From: Halobacillus kuroshimensis DSM 18393
GTDB taxonomy: Bacteria; Bacillota; Bacilli; Bacillales; Halobacillaceae
Direction: 5' to 3'
NCBI RefSeq assembly: GCF_000425705.1
Contig: NZ_AUDY01000013.1
Location: 62,001-126,000 of the forward strand
Length of the DNA: 64,000 nt
Position numbers and translations under genes: made by a program
Notes under the pieces: model-generated
What the model saw: only the letters and a program-made list of their open reading frames with translations
What the model was told of the DNA's origin: nothing
Database searches by the model: none
In this document: piece after piece, positions 8,771-15,815 of the stretch
Layout: every line of letters begins with the position of its first letter
Numbering within the stretch: position 1 is the first letter of the stretch

Positions 8771-9115
8771 ATGCCATGGGTCTATTTGTTTGTCGGCGCC
8801 TTGTTTGAGATTGCCTGGGCGGTCGGCTTGAAACTGTCCGAGGGCTTTACCGAGCCTCTATACTCCACCATCACCGTCGTCTGTATCATCATCAGCTTCG
8901 CTTTGTTTACGATGGCATTAAAAAGTCTGGATGTAGGCACAGGCTACGCCATTTTCACCGGGGTGGGGGCTGTGGGAACAGCGCTGGTCGGTATGATTTT
9001 TCTCGGCGATGCCGGTGGGATCGGGAAGATATTCTTTATCGTTCTGTTGATTACGGGTATTATCGGATTGAAAATGACAGATTCCGCTTCATCAAGTCAG
9101 GCACAGGAGGGATAA
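8771..9115 (+). CDS. Small multidrug resistance (SMR) efflux subunit 1
   Basis: 114-aa, four-TM SMR protein, similar in size to YkkC. TM1 has the essential membrane-embedded Glu in ALFEIAWAVGLKLSEGF, and TM3 carries GTGYAIFTGVGAVGTA. It ends in a hydrophilic Ser/Gln tail. It starts 1 nt after the TetR stop and is followed 1 nt later by a second SMR gene, an arrangement typical of heterodimeric pairs such as YkkCD or EbrAB that export lipophilic cations by proton antiport. Confidence 0.87.
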   Translation: MPWVYLFVGALFEIAWAVGLKLSEGFTEPLYSTITVVCIIISFALFTMALKSLDVGTGYAIFTGVGAVGTALVGMIFLGDAGGIGKIFFIVLLITGIIGLKMTDSASSSQAQEG

Positions 9116-9116
9116 C

Positions 9117-9431
9117 ATGGCTTGGATTTTCTTACTTCTCGCCGGAACAGGGGAAATGACTTCCATGTTCTTTTTAAAATTGTCAGATGGCTTTAAAAAG
9201 AAGCTGCCGACACTGGGTGCCGCCATTGCGATGAGCGGCAGTCTCTACTTCCTCTCCTTGTCCTTGAATCACCTGCCGATTGGAACGGCTTATGCGATCT
9301 GGACAGGAATCGGATCGGCAGGAACCGTCCTGCTGGGCATCCTCTTTTTTAATGAGAAAGCAACACCGAAACGGATGTTGTTTATTGCCTGTATTCTTAC
9401 TGGTATCATCGGTTTGAAATTGGTTTCATAA
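9117..9431 (+). CDS. Small multidrug resistance (SMR) efflux subunit 2
   Basis: 104-aa four-TM SMR protein. TM1 retains the conserved Glu (GTGEMTSMFFLKLSDGF) and TM3 the GTAYAIWTGIGSAGTV signature. The RBS GGAGGG lies within the end of subunit 1, suggesting translational coupling. The pair probably forms an antiparallel heterodimer in the cytoplasmic membrane, which is established for YkkCD/EbrAB and inferred here. Confidence 0.87.
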   Translation: MAWIFLLLAGTGEMTSMFFLKLSDGFKKKLPTLGAAIAMSGSLYFLSLSLNHLPIGTAYAIWTGIGSAGTVLLGILFFNEKATPKRMLFIACILTGIIGLKLVS

Positions 9432-9532
9432 TATCCATCAGAACCTTGTGTTCTTATCAAAGAATGCTTACAATAAAAGGAGCAGGATACTGCAGTACGT
9501 CGAGATTTCTGCAGTGATGGAGGAATAGGAAG

Positions 9533-9658
9533 ATGCGTAGAGTGTTAATGGCGGTATTAGTAATCATTGTGCTTGGTTTCAGTTATGTAGGATACACCAA
9601 TATAGATCCTGAAGTAGATGCCAATCGTGAGATTCCTCAGGAAACGAAGCAATATTAA
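9533..9658 (+). CDS. Small single-span membrane protein (41 aa)
   Basis: ATG at 9533 with GGAGG 9 nt upstream; the product begins MRRVLMAVLVIIVLGFSYVG, one transmembrane helix with N-terminal Arg residues, and continues with a short hydrophilic tail ending ETKQY. A strong terminator starts right after the stop codon, which supports expression as a discrete gene. I do not recognise the family. Confidence 0.6.
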   Translation: MRRVLMAVLVIIVLGFSYVGYTNIDPEVDANREIPQETKQY

Positions 9659-9693
9659 AAAGCCTTTCCGCTTTGAAGCGGAAAGGCTTTTAT
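9659..9693. terminator. Intrinsic terminator
   Basis: 13-bp stem AGCCTTTCCGCTT/AAGCGGAAAGGCT flanked by A and T runs, so it can serve both the 41-aa gene on the plus strand and msrA on the minus strand. Confidence 0.85.
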
Positions 9694-9695
9694 TT

Positions 9696-10382
9696 TTATT
9701 TTGTTGGAAGATCCACGTTCAGATCTTCTCCCCACGTTTCTTCAAGGTACTGGTCGCGCCCGGAATTCCCTCGGTAGTAGTCATAGCGGAGCTTGTTTTT
9801 CTTGTAATAATCCTGATGATATTCCTCCGCCCGGTAAAACGTCTCTGCTTCAACAATCGGTGTTACGATATCCTGATCGAAGCGGCCGGACTGTTCGAGT
9901 TCTCTGCGTGACTGTTCTGCCGCCTGTCTCTGCTCATCATTAAGATAAAACACCGCTGTCGTATATTGATAGCCACGGTCTACAAACTGACCTTCATCAT
10001 CCGTCGGGTTGATCTGCCTCCAGAAAACATCAAGGATCTGCGCATAGGAAATCACATCAGGGTCGAAATAAACTTGCACCGCTTCAATGTGGCCGGTCCC
10101 CCCGGCAGACACTTCTTCATAAGTCGGATTTTCCACGTCTCCTCCTGTATATCCGGAGACGACACTGTGGACGCCCTTCAATTTTTCAAACGGTGGCTCC
10201 ATACACCAGAAACATCCTCCAGCCAGCACAGCTGTTTCGTACCCTTCCGGAATTTCTGATGCAGCCACTTCCTCACTCTCATAATTCCGCTCTGTTACAT
10301 AGGAGTAAATCTCAGGGACAGCAAATGCTGCGCCTATAAGCAGAACGATGATGCCGGCCGTCCATATCCTTTTTCTCTTCAC
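9696..10382 (-). CDS. msrA: Membrane-anchored peptide methionine sulfoxide reductase A
   Basis: 228-aa MsrA that reduces methionine-S-sulfoxide in proteins. The catalytic GGCFWCMEPPFEKLKG motif lies at about 55-70, with VVSGYTGG and the GHIEAVQV strand downstream. Unlike cytosolic MsrA it has an N-terminal TM segment (about 7-25), so the enzyme probably works outside the membrane. The start is GTG at 10382: GGGAGG lies 7 nt upstream, whereas the in-frame ATG at 10421 has no RBS. No MsrB domain is fused and no msrB is adjacent. Confidence 0.87.
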   Translation of the reverse strand: MKRKRIWTAGIIVLLIGAAFAVPEIYSYVTERNYESEEVAASEIPEGYETAVLAGGCFWCMEPPFEKLKGVHSVVSGYTGGDVENPTYEEVSAGGTGHIEAVQVYFDPDVISYAQILDVFWRQINPTDDEGQFVDRGYQYTTAVFYLNDEQRQAAEQSRRELEQSGRFDQDIVTPIVEAETFYRAEEYHQDYYKKNKLRYDYYRGNSGRDQYLEETWGEDLNVDLPTK

Positions 10383-10459
10383 ACAGAGGCCTCCCTTGTT
10401 GTGTTGAATTTCTTTAAGCATACCACGGAATAAAAATTCCAGACAGAATTCTGCTGTCT

Positions 10460-12370
10460 TTACTCTTCGTCCTCCAGGGTGAGTCCCTCCACATACTTGC
10501 GGTTCATCATCTTGTCGATTTTCCTGTACTCCTTCGACTTGAAGATGATATCAAAATCGTAGTCTTCCGGGTAAAGCTCTTCAGCCGGGATATGGAGCTT
10601 CAACCGTTTATGATTGTACGTCTTTTTCTCCCCCTTCACTTGAACTACATAATTGCCTCTTGCATCCGGGCCTGTGTAGACGATACCGGCTGCATCTGAA
10701 TCAGGGACCTGCACATTATCACCCATCTTGAAAGAAGGCGGCTGCTTGCTGTCGTTACGCTTCCGGTTCTTCTTATACCGGTTGACGGTCACCTGACTGG
10801 CATAAGAGGAATGTTTGCGCTGTTCTTCCTCCAGCTTATAGGATGCCTCTTCCTTGTAGGTGATCCGATGAGCGTGGTTAAGAATATCTGGATGCAGTCC
10901 GAGCTTATAAGCGATGTCGAACGCCTGGCTCTCTCCAGCTGTACCCGTCTGCAGCTGATACGTCGGCTTCAACGTTTCCAGATCAAAAGCCATCGCACCG
11001 TTGATGAACCCAGCCTTTTCCTTCGCATAAGCCTTCATTTCACTATAATGAGTCGTAGCCAGAATATCCGATCCTTTGGCAGCCAGCTGATCCAGGATGG
11101 CTGTTGCAAGCCCCATTCCCTCTCCAGGTTCTGTACCGGATCCTATTTCGTCTAATAACAACAACGAATGGTCGTTCGCTTTTTGTAAAATGTCAATCAA
11201 ATTCGTCAAACGTGAGCTGAACGTACTCAAATTCTCTTCAATGCTCTGACCATCCCCAATGTCCACATAAATCGACTGGTATAACGGAAGAAGACTTCCC
11301 GGCTCTGCGGGAATGTGAAGTCCTGTCTGGGCCATCAGGCAGAACAAGCCGACGGTTTTCAATGTAACCGTCTTCCCGCCGGTATTGGGTCCCGTAATAA
11401 GAAGCGCCTGTTCTCCTTCATTCATGTGAAGGGTCAAGGGCACCGCCTTCTCCCCAAGCATCGGATGTCTGCCCTGATTGATTTTTAACTCGTGATCAGT
11501 AAATACCGGTGTATGAGCACCCGTCAGACGGCTGTATTTGGCCTTGGCGAATAAAACATCATACTGATGCATCGTCTCGACAGCTATGGAGAGATCCTGC
11601 TCATGCTCCAGCACCGCTCCAGTCAACGTATATAAAATTTGTTCGACTTCCTGCTCCTCACTGAACGTCAATAGCTGCCGTTCTTCCTGAAGACGGGTCA
11701 CTTCTTCCGGTTCAACAAAAAGAGTGGCTCCAGACGCCGATTGATCGAGCACGGTTCCCTTCATTTTTGAGCGCTGCTCCCTTTTCACCGGCAGTGTCCA
11801 CCGGCCGCCTTTATCCATGGGACGTGCCTCCTGCATGATGGACGCATACTTTTTAGCCAAGCTGTTCATTCGTTCCTTGATTTCCTCTGTTTTCTTCTCT
11901 CTTTTCCTCCTGATCTTTGCGAGCTCCTTTGAAGCATGATCGTCGACCCGCGCATGGCGTATCGCTGAAGCAATATCTTCTTCAAGACTGGTCAGCTCTG
12001 TCATGGATTCCGCATAAAAAGCAATCCTCGGAGCGATCAGCTGCTGCCCCTTCATAAACCGCTTCAGTTTCGTACAATGATCCAGGAAAGAAAGAAGAAC
12101 CATCAACTGTCTCGGTTGAAGGTAGAGGCCTTTCTTCCCCTGCTCAAGCATCCCCTGAATGTCAGTGAGCGTATGGAGCGGAACACGGCTCTGGGTGGCA
12201 AGGATGGCTTTGGCTTCCTCTACTTCCTCATGCATCCGTTCCAATCGTCTTTGATCTTGAATCGGTCTTGACTCAATAATGGTCTGTTTTCCCAGTTCTG
12301 TATGGGCATGCTCAGCTGTACGGTTCAAAATTTCATGATATTCCAATACTTGAAAAGTTTGTTCGTTCAA
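10460..12370 (-). CDS. MutS2-family ATPase lacking the Smr nuclease domain
   Basis: 636-aa MutS2-like protein. It has the MutS core and lever region with coiled-coil character (about 130-250), an ATPase domain with Walker A GPNTGGKT (about 325), Walker B LLLLDEIGSGTEP, and a His switch (ATTHYSEMKAYA). A KOW-like stretch near the C-terminus (KMGDNVQVPDSDAAGIVYTG) is present, but the protein ends about 70 residues later without the Smr domain that completes canonical MutS2 (about 785 aa). Start is TTG 12370, set by AGGAGG 7 nt upstream. Canonical MutS2 in B. subtilis acts on collided ribosomes; a similar role here is inference. Confidence 0.85.
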   Translation of the reverse strand: MNEQTFQVLEYHEILNRTAEHAHTELGKQTIIESRPIQDQRRLERMHEEVEEAKAILATQSRVPLHTLTDIQGMLEQGKKGLYLQPRQLMVLLSFLDHCTKLKRFMKGQQLIAPRIAFYAESMTELTSLEEDIASAIRHARVDDHASKELAKIRRKREKKTEEIKERMNSLAKKYASIMQEARPMDKGGRWTLPVKREQRSKMKGTVLDQSASGATLFVEPEEVTRLQEERQLLTFSEEQEVEQILYTLTGAVLEHEQDLSIAVETMHQYDVLFAKAKYSRLTGAHTPVFTDHELKINQGRHPMLGEKAVPLTLHMNEGEQALLITGPNTGGKTVTLKTVGLFCLMAQTGLHIPAEPGSLLPLYQSIYVDIGDGQSIEENLSTFSSRLTNLIDILQKANDHSLLLLDEIGSGTEPGEGMGLATAILDQLAAKGSDILATTHYSEMKAYAKEKAGFINGAMAFDLETLKPTYQLQTGTAGESQAFDIAYKLGLHPDILNHAHRITYKEEASYKLEEEQRKHSSYASQVTVNRYKKNRKRNDSKQPPSFKMGDNVQVPDSDAAGIVYTGPDARGNYVVQVKGEKKTYNHKRLKLHIPAEELYPEDYDFDIIFKSKEYRKIDKMMNRKYVEGLTLEDEE

Positions 12371-12397
12371 TGTGAATCCTCCTATATTTATCCATAT

Positions 12398-12438
12398 AAA
12401 AAAGCCTGCGGCAAGCTGAATAAGCTCATCGCGGACTT
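12398..12438 (-). terminator. Second leader terminator before the MutS2-like RBS
   Basis: Imperfect stem of about 16 bp with G-U pairs (AAGTCCGCG... against ...CCGCAGGCTT) followed by six T residues, ending 15 nt before the AGGAGG of the MutS2-like gene. Confidence 0.6.
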
Positions 12439-12469
12439 TTGTGTGAACGTCGTCTGTTCCACGGGATAC

Positions 12470-12502
12470 AAAAAAGCTGTGACTGAAAAGCAGCCACAGC
12501 TT
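12470..12502 (-). terminator. First leader terminator (attenuator)
   Basis: 12-bp stem AAGCTGTGGCTG/CAGTCACAGCTT with one G-U pair, 5-nt loop and six T residues on the minus strand, located inside the leader about 100 nt before the coding start. Confidence 0.8.
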
Positions 12503-12628
12503 CAAAGACGTATCTGTCCAGGCTATGCTTATGCTTGTTCTTAACTGTTCCTAAAAAGGCGGCACTTAAATAAGCATGCAACCGTGCATACTTTTTACAC
12601 CTGATTAGAAACGTATCCAGTTCATGGA

Positions 12629-12652
12629 TTAGTTAAGAACAACCACACTCAT
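12629..12652 (-). CDS. Leader peptide MSVVVLN
   Basis: Seven-codon ORF with a well-placed GAGGAG (12661-12666) 8 nt before ATG. Its last codons overlap a segment perfectly complementary to a downstream leader segment, so a ribosome paused here would block that helix. Size and placement match leader peptides of erm- or ABC-F-type attenuators. Translation is inferred from the RBS only. Confidence 0.55.
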   Translation of the reverse strand: MSVVVLN

Positions 12653-12711
12653 ACATCATTCTCCTCTTTTATAAGGATCGTTCTGCGTGGAACAGACGAT
12701 TCATCTCCTTC

Positions 12712-12740
12712 AATATAGGAGATTCACGGTCATTTGTCAA
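12712..12740 (-). promoter_or_regulatory. Sigma-A promoter of the MutS2-like leader
   Basis: Minus strand: TTGACA (12740-12735), 17-nt spacer, TATATT (12717-12712). The -35 overlaps the last codons of the upstream hydrolase gene. Predicted transcription start is near 12705. Confidence 0.8.
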
Positions 12741-13293
12741 CGAAAAAAACATCCTCCAGTTTACGCTCGGATGTCGGGGCGGTTTCTGCTCCCAGCGATC
12801 TACGGATGATTTTCATCGCATTTTCGTTACCATCACGCGATTCCGAGGCTGAGAGATTCGAAGGAACCCACAGCTCATAATCCCTCATATACGCATCGTT
12901 CGCTGTAAACAGAACACAAATGTCTCCGGCGACTCCTGATAAAATCAACCGGCTCACATCAAGCTGATTCAAAAGAATTTCCAACTGCGTCCCGAAAAAA
13001 CCAGAATGCTTCGGCTTTATGATGAAGAAATCATCCTCCTCCGGTTGAGTGAGCTCCACCAGCGGCTCTCCCCGGGACTTCCGGCATGTATCAATGATGT
13101 CGGAGGCGTTGTCCTGCCATAGTCCGAAGTTGTCATTCACATAGATGACAGGAATCCCCTGCTCCTTCATTTCTTGTTTAAAGCCCTGCAGATCTTCGGC
13201 CGCAGGAAGAGCATACTCCAACAGATCCTTTCCTCCGTCAAAATCCAGCGTATTCATCATATCAATAATAAGAAGGGCGGTTGACGATTTCAT
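12730..13293 (-). CDS. Isochorismatase-like cysteine hydrolase
   Basis: 187-aa alpha/beta hydrolase of the cysteine-hydrolase family. The catalytic triad is visible: Asp in LLIIDMMN (about 11), Lys in IIKPKHSGF (about 94) and Cys in SGVAGDICVLFTA (about 126). The zinc-binding DxHxxxxxH pattern of true nicotinamidases is absent where expected (YVNDNFGLWQD), so PncA activity cannot be claimed. It begins 2 nt after the nadE stop codon, so the two are probably one operon. Confidence 0.82.
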   Translation of the reverse strand: MKSSTALLIIDMMNTLDFDGGKDLLEYALPAAEDLQGFKQEMKEQGIPVIYVNDNFGLWQDNASDIIDTCRKSRGEPLVELTQPEEDDFFIIKPKHSGFFGTQLEILLNQLDVSRLILSGVAGDICVLFTANDAYMRDYELWVPSNLSASESRDGNENAMKIIRRSLGAETAPTSERKLEDVFFVDK

Positions 13294-13295
13294 GT

Positions 13296-14048
13296 TTAAT
13301 CTCCCCGGTATTCTTCCGGCCCTGCAGGAATCTGCCGCTTATGGGCCGTCTGTTCATGTCTGTCTTTCAGTTTTTTCTCATCTTCGGGATTGATTTTCTC
13401 TCCGCGCAGGTAGGCGTCAATCGTATCGTAGGACATGCCAAGCTCATCTTCGTCCGTCTGCCCTTCCCATAATTCTGCACTAGGTTTTTTCTCAATGATG
13501 GAGGAAGGGACATCCAGCGCTCCCGCCATTTCCCGGACTTCTTCTTTTCTCAGGTTAATTAACGGTACGAGATCAACGCCTCCATCCCCATACTTGGTAA
13601 AGTAGCCCGTATAATCCTCTGCGGCATTATCCGTTCCAACAACAAGATAATTGTAGTTGTTTCCAACAGCATAAAGTGTACTCATGCGGAGGCGCGCCTT
13701 CAGGTTTGCTCCACCCAGCTGCGATTTATCATCCTTCCAGTCCCCTTTTTCCTCAATCTGTCCTTTCACTGCCTTATACGTCGTTTCATAAGCGTCCGTT
13801 AGATTGATGCCGATGTAATCAAGATCCGCGCCTTCTACAACGGCAAGCGCATCCGTCTGTTCCTCCATCTTTTTGTTAATAGGCAGCAGGACACCAAGCG
13901 ACTGATCAGGGAAGGCTTTTTTGACAAGATAGGAAACGACAGCTGAATCAATGCCGCCGCTGATCCCGACAAGGGCTCCATCCGCCCCGGCTTCCTCGAC
14001 TTTATCCTGCAGCCACCGGACTAAATAGTCAATACGTTCTTCCATCAT
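13296..14048 (-). CDS. nadE: NH3-dependent NAD+ synthetase
   Basis: 250-aa enzyme converting deamido-NAD to NAD with ATP and ammonia, the last step of NAD synthesis. The PP-loop SGGIDSAVVSYL is at about residues 28-39, and VGTDNAAEDYTGYFTKYGDGGVD forms the conserved substrate-binding region. There is no glutaminase domain, so ammonia is the donor. Start chosen at ATG 14048 with AAGGGAG 5 nt upstream; the adjacent ATG at 14045 is also possible. Slightly shorter than B. subtilis NadE (272 aa). Followed by a cysteine hydrolase gene. Confidence 0.9.
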   Translation of the reverse strand: MMEERIDYLVRWLQDKVEEAGADGALVGISGGIDSAVVSYLVKKAFPDQSLGVLLPINKKMEEQTDALAVVEGADLDYIGINLTDAYETTYKAVKGQIEEKGDWKDDKSQLGGANLKARLRMSTLYAVGNNYNYLVVGTDNAAEDYTGYFTKYGDGGVDLVPLINLRKEEVREMAGALDVPSSIIEKKPSAELWEGQTDEDELGMSYDTIDAYLRGEKINPEDEKKLKDRHEQTAHKRQIPAGPEEYRGD

Positions 14049-14191
14049 AAAAACTCCCTTCCAAATTTCGTCTAATCCTCTTCTTCCTTTTACTTCCTTT
14101 TTATAAACCTGCCCTATAAACAAATGGCTTTTCATTTTTAAAAAAGTAGGCAATAATGGAGACTAGTGATCCTCTTCAAGGAGTGAAAGAT

Positions 14192-14878
14192 ATGATACAA
14201 AATGAACAACACGTACTCGTGATCTTCCCCCACCCGGATGATGAAGCATTCGGTGTGTCCGGAACGATCTCCACTTATATAAATCAGGGCACGCCGTTAA
14301 CCTACGCCTGCCTGACACTTGGGGAAATGGGAAGAAACCTCGGCCGCCCCACGTTCGCCACGAGGGAATCGCTGCCTGACATCCGGCGCAGAGAGCTTGT
14401 CAAAGCTGCCGAAGCTATGGGCATCGAAGATCTCCGTATGATGGGGCTCCGGGATAAAACTCTGGAATTCGAAGACGATACAGAAATGAAAAACATGGTA
14501 AGCCAGCTCATCGACGAGTTGAACCCATCCCTTGTCATCAGTTTTTATCCAGGCTATGCCGTCCATCCCGACCATGAAGCGACAGCGCGCGCCGTCGTCC
14601 GGGCGCTGCGTGACATCGATGAAGACAAACGCCCGAAGTTCCATGCTGTTGCCTTTGCCAATGATACTGAGGAAAACCTGGGGAGTCCGGACGTGATTAA
14701 CGACATCCGCGGTGTCCAGGAACAGAAAATGAATGCCATGCGCGCCCATATCTCCCAGACAGCTGCTATGCTGGAAATGCTTGAAGAAGGCATCAAGGTC
14801 AACGATCCGGAAGCTCTTAAATGGGTGACCGAAGAGAAATTTTATACGTATGACTGGTCCAGCGATCAGGTCACCTAA
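14192..14878 (+). CDS. bshB2: Bacillithiol biosynthesis deacetylase BshB2
   Basis: 228-aa zinc-dependent GlcNAc-malate deacetylase of the LmbE/PIG-L family. Zinc ligands are seen in FPHPDDEAFG (about 10-19) and YAVHPDHEAT (about 127-136). The LGEMGRNLGRP segment and length fit BshB2 (YojG-type), which makes GlcN-malate for bacillithiol, the low-molecular-weight thiol of Bacilli. Start ATG 14192 follows AAGGAG at 8-9 nt spacing; an upstream in-frame ATG at 14156 lacks an RBS. Followed by its own terminator. Confidence 0.88.
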   Translation: MIQNEQHVLVIFPHPDDEAFGVSGTISTYINQGTPLTYACLTLGEMGRNLGRPTFATRESLPDIRRRELVKAAEAMGIEDLRMMGLRDKTLEFEDDTEMKNMVSQLIDELNPSLVISFYPGYAVHPDHEATARAVVRALRDIDEDKRPKFHAVAFANDTEENLGSPDVINDIRGVQEQKMNAMRAHISQTAAMLEMLEEGIKVNDPEALKWVTEEKFYTYDWSSDQVT

Positions 14879-14886
14879 AACACAAC

Positions 14887-14917
14887 AGTCCTGCTCCATT
14901 GAGCAGGACTTTTTTTG
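14887..14917 (+). terminator. Intrinsic terminator after bshB2
   Basis: 10-bp stem AGTCCTGCTC/GAGCAGGACT, loop CATT, then seven T residues. Confidence 0.88.
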
Positions 14918-15042
14918 TAGTTCCAACGATCCAAATCATTCTTGCCCTGGCAAATTTTCACCGGTCTGTCTAAATTCAGGACTCCATGACCATGATGGAA
15001 ATGATATTCTATAAAAAGGGTCAACATAAAGGAGATGATTTT

Positions 15043-15777
15043 TTGAAGAACGCAGCCATTTTAGTGACAGCCCTTATACTTACGATTTTTATAACTGCCT
15101 GTGCTGATTCCGAAAACAGCGGAAGTGAAGACCAGGCCCCTCCCATACCTGAAGTTGAAGTGCTGCTCGAACAGCAGCCCTATCCAGTCAATGAACCCGT
15201 CGACATCCGCGCAGAAGTGACGCAGGGAGAGGAACCTGTCACTGATGCTTCTTATGTTAAGTTTGAAATCTGGAATACAGAGGAAGGACAGGATAACTCG
15301 GTAACGAAAGAAGCCGAACATACAGAAGACGGCATTTACGAGCTGTCCTATACGTTTGAACAGGATGGCTCCTACCAGGTGATTGCTCATACGCAAGTCG
15401 ATGATCTGCATACGATGCCCCAAAAAGAAGTACAAGTCGGACATGGACAAGAGGGACAGGCCATGGATATGGAATCCAGCAAGTTTATGGTTCATTTGAT
15501 GACAGAAGAAACATTCGCTGCCGGAAATGAATCCATGCTTACGGCCCATATCAATCATATGGAGGAACCGTTCACAGAAGGTAAGGTGAAATACCTCATT
15601 ACACCTGAAGCAGGTGGTGATGAAACCGAAGTCACGGCTGAAGAAAAACAGCCGGGGGAATACCAAGGGTCCTACACGTTCGAGGAAGCAGGGAACTATA
15701 CAGTTACCGTCGTTTATGAACAGGAAGAGAAAGACCTCCAAGGTAAAAAACAGCAGACCATAGAAGTGATCGAATAA
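15043..15777 (+). CDS. YtkA/FixH-like lipoprotein
   Basis: 244-aa lipoprotein: signal peptide (about 1-20) with lipobox ITAC, an acidic linker, then two Ig-like domains of the YtkA/FixH type (about 40-140 and 150-242) with matching ends (DGIYELSYTFEQDGSYQVIAH and PGEYQGSYTFEEAGNYTVTV). It sits on the outer face of the membrane; members are linked to metal or copper handling, but function here is unknown. The start is TTG 15043 with AAAGGAG upstream at suitable spacing; in-frame ATGs further upstream have no RBS. Confidence 0.78.
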   Translation: MKNAAILVTALILTIFITACADSENSGSEDQAPPIPEVEVLLEQQPYPVNEPVDIRAEVTQGEEPVTDASYVKFEIWNTEEGQDNSVTKEAEHTEDGIYELSYTFEQDGSYQVIAHTQVDDLHTMPQKEVQVGHGQEGQAMDMESSKFMVHLMTEETFAAGNESMLTAHINHMEEPFTEGKVKYLITPEAGGDETEVTAEEKQPGEYQGSYTFEEAGNYTVTVVYEQEEKDLQGKKQQTIEVIE

Positions 15778-15780
15778 AAA

Positions 15781-15811
15781 AAGGACCACCGGGCAGCCCG
15801 GTGGTCCTTTC
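15781..15811. terminator. Intrinsic terminator
   Basis: 11-bp GC-rich stem GGACCACCGGG/CCCGGTGGTCC with A and T runs, between the YtkA-like gene and convergent typA. Confidence 0.88.
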
Positions 15812-15815
15812 ATTA

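Larger units (their letters stand above)
12371..12705 (-). ncRNA. Attenuator-like 5' leader of the MutS2-like gene
   Basis: About 335-nt leader between a consensus promoter and the TTG start. Minus-strand order: CGTCTGTTCCACG (12698-12686), a 7-codon leader ORF (12652-12629) whose end carries TTGTTCTTAAC (12642-12632), its exact complement GTTAAGAACAA (12545-12535), a terminator (12502-12470), then CGTGGAACAGACG (12463-12451), which is the exact complement of the 5' segment, and a second terminator-like hairpin (12438-12398). The RBS follows. This resembles leader-peptide attenuators of antibiotic resistance genes. No T-box or known riboswitch motif was found. Confidence 0.65.

Noticed and set aside
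12669-12704. Second leader ORF MNRLFHAERSL
   Set aside because: Its ATG lies at the predicted transcription start, so the apparent AAGGAG would not be in the RNA.
12371-12705. T-box or known riboswitch in the MutS2-like leader
   Set aside because: No AGGGTGGNACCGCG antiterminator motif, no specifier loop, and no riboswitch core recognised; leader-peptide attenuation explains the layout better.
12730-13293. Nicotinamidase PncA
   Set aside because: The Asp-Lys-Cys triad is present but the zinc-binding DxHxxxxxH motif is not.
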